Shown: piece after piece, positions 58,358 to 64,000 of the stretch
Numbering within the stretch: the first letter of the stretch is position 1
Layout: every line of letters starts with the position of its first letter
From: Nocardiopsis dassonvillei_B
Lineage (GTDB): Bacteria > Actinomycetota > Actinomycetes > Streptosporangiales > Streptosporangiaceae
Assembly: GCF_964273065.1 (NCBI RefSeq)
Contig: NZ_OZ186815.1
Span: 2,542,001 to 2,606,000, forward strand
Reading direction: 5' to 3'
DNA length: 64,000 nucleotides
Position numbers and translations under genes: made by a program
The notes under the pieces: generated by a model
Databases searched by the model: none
What the model was told of the DNA's origin: nothing
What the model saw: only the letters and a program-made list of their open reading frames with translations

Positions 58358-59322
58358 CCCGGCCGGCTCCCGGCCCGGCAGGGGGCGGAACGGCACGGGA
58401 CACCGCTCCGGCGGGCGACGGCGACCGGAGCCGCCGACCGCGGACCGGCCGCGGCCACGGCCGACGGGGCGGGCGGTGTGGCGGCCCGTGGGCCGGTCGC
58501 GGCCCGGCGGCGACCCGGTGGCGGCTGGGGTCCGGGAGGCGGACGGTGGCCGACCGGGGCGGATCCCCCTCGGTGTCGGCGGCGGCCTCCGCCCCGTAGG
58601 GCCCGCCGGCCCTCCGGGTCTCTCCGACCCCGGTGGCGAAGCGCCGCCGGAGCCCCGGATCCGACGCGGGGGCCGGGCGGACGGTCTCGGCGGCCCCCAC
58701 TCGGCGACCGGGGATCGACCGGGACGGACCGCACCCGCGCCGCCCACGGCCGGGCGCCCGCGGGGGATGGAACCACCGGTCCGGGAGGGGTCGCCACCCT
58801 GGGGGGGCGTCACGGCACCGCTCCCGGAGAGGGCGTCCGCCGGGCCGGATGGATCGTGCCGGCGCCGTACCGCAGCGGACACGCTCCGCCCGGTCGCGGC
58901 CACAGGGGGCCGGACCGGAACAGGGCGTCAGCGACCCGGGGCGCGGGTGAAGCAGAAGACACCGGTGACGGCAGAGGTGTCCGTGCCCGTCCGACCCTGA
59001 GGAAAGGCACGCGCACCCCGTGGAAGACCAGGGGGGCTCCCCCGCCGAACCGGGGTCCGCCCCTGATGTGGCCGACCGAGGACACGGCTAATTTCTGGGT
59101 CAGGGACAGGAATCCCCACGGGCCCGCCCGGAGGAACACGAATTCCCCGGCGGGGATCCTCCGGCGGCAGCGCCACCGGATACCGGACCACGGAATCCAC
59201 CGGACACGGCCCGCACCGGATCACCCCGCCCCCGTCGACGGTGACACGGGCCCACGCCCGGAGCCTTTCGCCGACCAGGCCGTACCCGTCCGACGCCGTA
59301 TCCCGCGAGTTGGGAGTCACAG
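58358..59322. other. 965-bp region without a supportable gene
   Basis: Highly G/C-biased sequence between tdk and the FtsX-type gene. All long open frames give arginine/glycine/proline-rich translations typical of shadow frames. Short ORFs of 17 and 23 codons at 58948 and 59021 are too weak to call. The last 100 bp should hold the promoter of the ABC operon. Confidence 0.5.
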
Positions 59323-61998
59323 GTGAGAACCAGGGGTTCTCTGTATTTCCGGTACGCGTACAACGACATCACGAAGAACAGGGGCGTCACCCTCGCACTC
59401 ACCGTCGTCCTCATCCTCAGCGCCTTCCTCATGGCCACCGGCGCGATGGTCATGGAGCGCACCGTCGGCGCGGTCGACCGCCTCTTCGAGCAGGCCCGGC
59501 CCCCGCACTTCCTCCAGATGCACCGGGGCGACCACGACCCGGACGCGCTGGCCCGGTTCGCCGCCGCGCACCCGGAGATCGACGCCTGGCTCGTCGAGGA
59601 GATGCTGGGCTTCGACGGCGCCGCGCTCACCTGGCACCGCCCCTCGACCGGCGAGACGGGCGACCTCGGCGACAGCCTGATCGACAACCTCTTCGTCACC
59701 CAGAACGAGGAGTTCGACCTCCTCCTCGACGGGACCGGGGCCGCCCCGCACCCCTCCCCCGGCGAGGTCTACGTCCCGGTGGTGTACCAGCAGCGGTACG
59801 GCCTCCGGGTCGGCGACGAGCTCGGGGTCGGTACGGACGCCGGCGTCCACCCGCTGCGCGTCCAGGGGTTCGTGCGCGACGCGCAGATGGCGTCGTCGCT
59901 GGCCTCGTCCATCCGCTTCCTGGTCTCCGAGGACGACCACGCGGCGCTGGCGGCGGCCGGGGGCGGCGACCCCGAGATCATCGTCGGGTACCGGCTGGCC
60001 GACCCGGCCGGGGCCGCCGACCTGCAGCGGGCGTACGAGGCCGACGCGGACCTGCCCGGGAACGGGCAGGCGGTCACGTTCGCGATGGTCCGCCTGCTCA
60101 ACACGTTCAGCGACGGCCTGGTGGCGGTGGCACTGGTGTTCGCGAGCCTGCTGCTCATCGCGGTCTCCCTGCTCAACCTGCGCTTCGTCATCCGCGGAAC
60201 GCTGGAGGACGAGGTCCGGCAGATCGGTGCGATGAAGGCCATCGGCATCCCGGACCGGGAGATGTCCCGCCTCTACCTGGCGAAGTACGGCGTCATGACC
60301 CTGCTCGCCTGCGCGGTCGGCGGGAGCCTGGCCGTCCCCGCGGCGGGGCTGCTGACGCGGGGCGTCCAGGCGAACCACGCCGAGGCGCCGTTGGGGATCG
60401 CGAGCTTCCTGGTCCCGCTGTCGGCGCTGGCCCTGGTGTACGTGTTCGTCCTCCTGCTGTGCCGGGGCTTCCTGCGCGGGATCGGGAGGCTCGAGGTCGT
60501 CAACGCCCTGGTGCACGGGAGCACCCTCGACGAACGCCGGACCGCGCGCAGGGCCGCGCGGCGGGCCCGGCTGGCACGGCGGACCGGGCTCGCCCCGGAC
60601 CGCGCGGTCCCGGGCCCGGAGCCGGGCACAGCGGCCCCGGGTGCGGGGCCGGGCGGCACGGCCCCGCCTGCGGATCCGGCCCCGCAGGCGGACACCGCGG
60701 ACCGGGGCGGGGTGTCGGCCGAGCCGACGCACACGGCGGGGCCGGGTACGGAGCCGGTCGCGCGGGCGGGCACCGGGCGCGAGGCCGCGGACAGGGGCGG
60801 GAACACGGACGCCGACGCAGGTGCGGGCGTCCCGGCCGGGGTCCCGGGCACGCTCCCGGGCCCGGGTGTGAACGGGCGCCTGATGCTGCTGGACCTGCGG
60901 GCGGAACCGGGGCGGTGGGCGCTGCTCCCCGCCGTGTTCTTCCTCGCCTCCGTCCTCATGACCCTGCCGACCAACCTGCTCAGCACCCTCGAGAGCCCCC
61001 GGTTCGCCACCTACATGGGCGCCCCGCAGAGCGATCTGCGCGCCGACCTGCTGTTCTCCGACGAGGTCGACACCGTCCGCACCGCCCTCCTCGCGGACAT
61101 GCACCGCGACGAGCGGCTGACGGACGTGCGCGCCTTCGCCATCGTGCCGTACCGGGTCCGGGGCGAGGAGGGCTGGGAGGCACTGCGCGTGGAGGTGGGC
61201 GATCACTCGGAGGATCCCGTCGAGTTCCTGGAGGGCGGTCCGCCGGGGCCCGGCGAGATCGCCCTGTCCGTGCTGAACGCGGACGCGTACGGGGTCTCGA
61301 CCGGGGACGGGCTGACCGTCCACCGCGACGGGGGCGACGAGGGGGCGGTGCGGCCCCGGACCCTCACCGTCAGCGGTGTCTACCAGGACGTCACCAGCGG
61401 CGGGTTCACCGCGAAAGCGGACGGGGAGGCGACCTCCGGAGCCGACGGCCACGTGGTCTACGCGGACACGGCCGAGGGGGTCGACCCGGGCGCCGTCTCC
61501 GCGGACTACGGCGAGCGCTTCCCCACCGCCTCCGTGGTCCCCATGCGGGAGTACGTGCAGCAGACGCTGTCGTACGTGACCGACGCCCTGCGCGCCGCCG
61601 CCGTGCTGTCCGTGGTCTTCGGCGTGGGGGTGGCGGTGCTCATCACGATCCTGTTCACCGAACTGCGGCTGGTCCGGGACCGCCGGAAGATGGGCGTGCT
61701 CTCCGCCCTCGGCTTCCCGGTCGGCGAGATCATCGCGCAGGTACGGGCCAAGACCCTCCTGGCGGCGGCCACCGGGACCGCGGCGGGACTGGTGTTCGCG
61801 GCCACGCTCGGGGAGGCCGCCGTCGGGGCCCTGCTCGCATCGGCAGGGCTGGGGCTGGCGGAACTGGCGTTCCTGCCGGACCCGCTGCTCGTCTACGCGG
61901 CCTATCCGCTGGTTCTGGTCGGCGCCGGATACCTCGGCGCCGTGTTCCTCACCGCGCGGCTGCGCGGTGCCGACAAGAGTGCATGGCTCAGGAGCTGA
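59323..61998 (+). CDS. FtsX-like ABC transporter permease (MacB type, fused two-unit)
   Basis: 891 residues. The N-terminal helix (about 19-40, GVTLALTVVLILSAFLM), a large extracytoplasmic domain and three helices with the FtsX signature (EVRQIGAMKAIGIPDREMSR near 300) form unit 1. A cytoplasmic linker of about 100 residues rich in Ala/Pro/Gly follows (about 408-512). Unit 2 has its own helix, outer domain and RKMGVLSALGFPVGEIIAQV. Such 8-10 helix permeases with one ATPase export lipids or peptides, often antibiotics. GTG 59323 follows GGGAGTC. The ATPase gene starts 6 bp after its stop. Confidence 0.9.
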   Translation: MRTRGSLYFRYAYNDITKNRGVTLALTVVLILSAFLMATGAMVMERTVGAVDRLFEQARPPHFLQMHRGDHDPDALARFAAAHPEIDAWLVEEMLGFDGAALTWHRPSTGETGDLGDSLIDNLFVTQNEEFDLLLDGTGAAPHPSPGEVYVPVVYQQRYGLRVGDELGVGTDAGVHPLRVQGFVRDAQMASSLASSIRFLVSEDDHAALAAAGGGDPEIIVGYRLADPAGAADLQRAYEADADLPGNGQAVTFAMVRLLNTFSDGLVAVALVFASLLLIAVSLLNLRFVIRGTLEDEVRQIGAMKAIGIPDREMSRLYLAKYGVMTLLACAVGGSLAVPAAGLLTRGVQANHAEAPLGIASFLVPLSALALVYVFVLLLCRGFLRGIGRLEVVNALVHGSTLDERRTARRAARRARLARRTGLAPDRAVPGPEPGTAAPGAGPGGTAPPADPAPQADTADRGGVSAEPTHTAGPGTEPVARAGTGREAADRGGNTDADAGAGVPAGVPGTLPGPGVNGRLMLLDLRAEPGRWALLPAVFFLASVLMTLPTNLLSTLESPRFATYMGAPQSDLRADLLFSDEVDTVRTALLADMHRDERLTDVRAFAIVPYRVRGEEGWEALRVEVGDHSEDPVEFLEGGPPGPGEIALSVLNADAYGVSTGDGLTVHRDGGDEGAVRPRTLTVSGVYQDVTSGGFTAKADGEATSGADGHVVYADTAEGVDPGAVSADYGERFPTASVVPMREYVQQTLSYVTDALRAAAVLSVVFGVGVAVLITILFTELRLVRDRRKMGVLSALGFPVGEIIAQVRAKTLLAAATGTAAGLVFAATLGEAAVGALLASAGLGLAELAFLPDPLLVYAAYPLVLVGAGYLGAVFLTARLRGADKSAWLRS

Positions 61999-62003
61999 CA
62001 GGA

Positions 62004-62801
62004 ATGACGGGAACACCCGGGACACGCAACGGCACTCCCGCGCTGAAATGCCGCGGGCTGACCAAGTCCTACCACTCCACCGACCCGCCGACCCGGGTCC
62101 TCGACGGGATCGACCTGAGCGTCGGCGAAGGCGAGTTCCTGGCGGTGATGGGGGCGTCGGGCTCGGGGAAGTCGACACTGCTGTACAGCGTCAGCGGCAT
62201 GGACCGGCCCACGGGCGGGAGCGTGCTCCTGGAGGGGCGGGACCTGACCTCCCTGTCGGACGGGGAGATGAGCCGTGTCCGGCTGACGAGGATGGGGTTC
62301 GTCTTCCAGCAGGCGTACTTCCTGGAGAACCTGAACATCCGGGACAACATCCTGCTGCCCGCGCTCAAGGCGGTGCCCCGGGGCGACCGGGCCGGTCGGA
62401 ACGCCGCGGTCGCCCGGGTGGACGCGCTCATGGAGCGGTTCGGGATCGCACACGTCCGGCGGCACGGCATCACGGAGGTGTCGGGCGGACAGTTGCAGCG
62501 GGCCTCGATCTGCCGGGCGCTGGCGTGCGAGCCGTCGGTGCTGTTCGCCGACGAACCGACGGGGGCGCTGAACAGCTCCATGTCGGCCGAGGTCATGGAC
62601 GCCCTCACCGGCGTGCACCGGGAGGGGGCGACGCTCGTCATGGTGACGCACGACCCGGCGTGCGCCGCCCGGGCCGACCGGGTGGTCTACCTCCGCGACG
62701 GTGTCGTGGTGGACTCCCGCACGCTGGGCCCGTGGAGCACCGGGAAGGCGCGGCAGCGCACGGACGACCTGCTCGCCTGGCTCCGCGGCCTGGGGTTCTG
62801 A
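62004..62801 (+). CDS. ABC transporter ATP-binding protein (MacB/LolD type)
   Basis: 265 residues. Walker A is MGASGSGKSTLL, the signature VSGGQLQRASICRAL and Walker B VLFADEPTGALN; the H-loop is MVTHDPACAARADRV. It energises the permease encoded just upstream. ATG 62004 has AGGAG upstream and lies after the permease stop. An in-frame ATG 61983 inside the permease gene would add seven residues. No two-component sensor accompanies the pair in this window. Confidence 0.93.
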   Translation: MTGTPGTRNGTPALKCRGLTKSYHSTDPPTRVLDGIDLSVGEGEFLAVMGASGSGKSTLLYSVSGMDRPTGGSVLLEGRDLTSLSDGEMSRVRLTRMGFVFQQAYFLENLNIRDNILLPALKAVPRGDRAGRNAAVARVDALMERFGIAHVRRHGITEVSGGQLQRASICRALACEPSVLFADEPTGALNSSMSAEVMDALTGVHREGATLVMVTHDPACAARADRVVYLRDGVVVDSRTLGPWSTGKARQRTDDLLAWLRGLGF

Positions 62802-62803
62802 GA

Positions 62804-62839
62804 GCCCCGGCCCGGGCCGCTGCCGGCCCGGGCCGGGGC
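62804..62839 (+). terminator. Terminator of the ABC operon
   Basis: A 16-bp perfect GC stem with loop CTGC (left arm GCCCCGGCCCGGGCCG) starts 3 bp after the ATPase stop. Confidence 0.8.
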
Positions 62840-63383
62840 GGCGGTCCGATCGTCCGCCTCAGGGGGCGGACGGCCGCCGGCCCGTGCCGGTGCGCGCGGG
62901 CCACGGTCCGGGCCCGGTCGCACAGACCGGGCCCGCCCGGGAAGCGCGAGACGAACCTCTTCGCCGCCCTCGAAAGCGACGCCCAGGTCCGCTCCGCCGG
63001 AGACCTTCCGGTGGAGCGGACCTACGGGTTCCCCAGCCTGGAGGGATGGCCGGGTACAGCGATGACCTGGAGCGCGTGCGGGCCGGGGGACAGGACGGGG
63101 GAGGTGGCTGGGGGACTCCGGGTGCAACGGCCTCGCCACGGCGCAGGAGAGCGGCCACTGCGTCCACGCCGGTCGGCCGGAACCGGCGGTCGAAGCCGTG
63201 CGGCGTGTCACCGACCGAACTCGGGCCGAAGACGGCCGTCCCAGGCGGAGGGCTCCCGGGCGGAGGCGGCCCGGCCCCGCACCGGCAGGGCTTGCGCGCG
63301 GGCGCGGAGGTTCCGGCGGGCGTGTTCCAGGGCCGCGGCGCTCCCCCGGGGCCGGGCCGAGTCGATCCGGGCCGATCCGGTCG
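62840..63383. other. Region with degraded coding traces only
   Basis: About 540 bp with no intact gene. One plus-strand frame near 62950-63110 reads NLFAALESDAQVRSAGDLP and then TYGFPSLEGWPG, protein-like but soon lost. No RNA gene or repeat is seen. Confidence 0.4.
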
Positions 63384-63612
63384 GTATTCGGCGTGGAACT
63401 CGATGATGTCGTCCTCCGGATCACGGAGGACGGGCACCCCCGCGGCGGGCGATTCGGCGTGGCAGACGTCCACCGCGGAAGGCGGGACGCGGAAGTCGAG
63501 CTGGACGTCGGCGGAGCCGGGTTCCCGCGGGCCGTTCCGTCAGGCCGGGCCCCGGGACCGCGGCCGAGGAGGACGGTGTGATCCAGTTCGTGGACGCCCC
63601 TGAGGCTCACGG
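63384..63612 (-). pseudogene. Remnant of a VOC/glyoxalase-type gene
   Basis: On the minus strand one frame encodes DVQLDFRVPPSAVDVCHAES and then AGVPVLRDPEDDIIEFHAEY, the typical C-terminal strand of vicinal-oxygen-chelate proteins (metal-ligand Glu in IIEFHAEY). The frame opens from a stop codon (63540-63542) without a start. A GVHELDHTVLL stretch that fits an N-terminal strand lies upstream in another frame. It is best read as a truncated, frameshifted relic. Confidence 0.35.
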
Positions 63613-63795
63613 GCGGTTCTTCTGAGTGGGAGCGACGACGGAAGGCAGCACCATGTCGGCGGAACTTCAGCTCCCCCTTACTCACACCCTAGGGAGTGCG
63701 CGTAAGGCGAGGAAGCCACCCACTCCAGCCTGTGGACGACTCCCGCCCGCCCACAGATGCCTTGCCGCTGGCCGGCCCCACCTTCACTCCCGAAA

Positions 63796-64000
63796 CTACC
63801 GGGGAATAAGGTCCCTGAGGTCGTTATCCAGACGCACTTGCAGCTTCTTCACCTCATTGGAGAAAGCCGCTGCGGTCACCTGGTCTGCCGATGAGAACTC
63901 CACCAGGATCACGGCGCTGCGCTTTCGCGCAACCACAGCGTAATAGCTACCTGCCCCAGAACCGGGGACTCCATAAAAATACTGCGCCTCGTCCAGCAGA
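63796..64000 (-). CDS. 3' end of a hypothetical gene (5' end outside window)
   Basis: The last 68 codons and stop of a minus-strand gene: LLDEAQYFYGVPGSGAGSYY, AVVARKRSAVILVEFSS, then AFSNEVKKLQVRLDNDLRDL. The pattern suggests a small secreted or lipoprotein-type alpha/beta domain, but no family is recognised. Codon use is mixed with many A/T third positions (TAT, TTT, GTT, AAT), unlike the rest of the window, which hints at acquisition by transfer. Confidence 0.55.
   Translation of the reverse strand, partial: LLDEAQYFYGVPGSGAGSYYAVVARKRSAVILVEFSSADQVTAAAFSNEVKKLQVRLDNDLRDLIPR

Noticed and set aside
58948..59092. Two ORFs of 17 and 23 codons upstream of the exporter that could be peptide precursors.
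   Set aside because: No modification enzyme nearby, poor ribosome spacing and no leader/core pattern.
62940..63240. Plus-strand open frame that could be a regulator gene.
   Set aside because: Only scattered protein-like segments in different frames, without start, ribosome site or recognisable domain.

Overview
The window is high-GC DNA with C- or G-ending codons, frequent GTG/TTG starts and 4-bp gene overlaps. A class E-type LAxTG sorting signal, thioester surface proteins and branched-chain amino acid genes interleaved with gatCAB, ligA and mnmA all point to a filamentous actinomycete. I infer a Nocardiopsis-like Streptosporangiales member; no rRNA or tRNA gene was seen to confirm this. 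The housekeeping order mnmA / ligA / c-di-GMP enzyme / gatCA / gatB / c-di-GMP enzyme / ilvBNC / serA / leuB / ilvE / cimA resembles the arrangement I recall from Streptomyces, so the surface-protein and glycosyltransferase blocks look like insertions into an old backbone.

Layout. 1-3.9 kb: the start of a fumarylacetoacetate hydrolase-family gene, a DUF3152 putative metalloprotease, a Rieske lipoprotein and a C-terminally short DUF4132-like protein. 3.9-7.2 kb: a sugar ABC importer (binding lipoprotein and two permeases, no ATPase). 7.5-12.35 kb: cimA, ilvE, leuB and a 30-residue small gene, all on the minus strand. 12.4-20.0 kb: a five-gene glycosyltransferase operon with internal near-identical DNA blocks. 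20.2-25.6 kb: serA, ilvC, ilvN, ilvB. 25.7-32.8 kb: an Rpn-like protein, an amine oxidase, a GGDEF-EAL protein and gatB. 33.0-38.6 kb: four tandem sortase-anchored thioester-domain genes on the plus strand. 38.7-48.2 kb: gatA, gatC, a second GGDEF-EAL protein, ligA, a MetE-like gene, a DedA-like gene and mnmA. 48.3-58.4 kb: mixed accessory genes including an ArsR/SRPBCC pair, a TetR/flavoprotein pair, mug, a BacNav-like channel and tdk. 58.4-64 kb: a long apparently non-coding stretch, a MacB/FtsX-type ABC pair, decayed sequence and the 3' end of a hypothetical gene.

How the parts fit. CimA, IlvBN, IlvC and IlvE make isoleucine and valine, LeuB serves leucine, and SerA starts serine synthesis. 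cimA and ilvB are each preceded by a short Ile/Val/Leu-rich leader ORF, a perfect 10-bp hairpin and a U-tract terminator, so both appear controlled by ribosome-mediated attenuation. A dyad of the form TCTC-N7-GAGA (TCCC/GGGA at cimA) lies before cimA, leuB and ilvB and twice before the small gene, suggesting one shared transcription factor.

The most unusual material is the glycosyltransferase operon and the thioester array. In the first, the GT-A cores of paired paralogues are near-identical and use G-ending codons while their flanks have diverged. In the second, one of the four members has lost the thioester cysteine.
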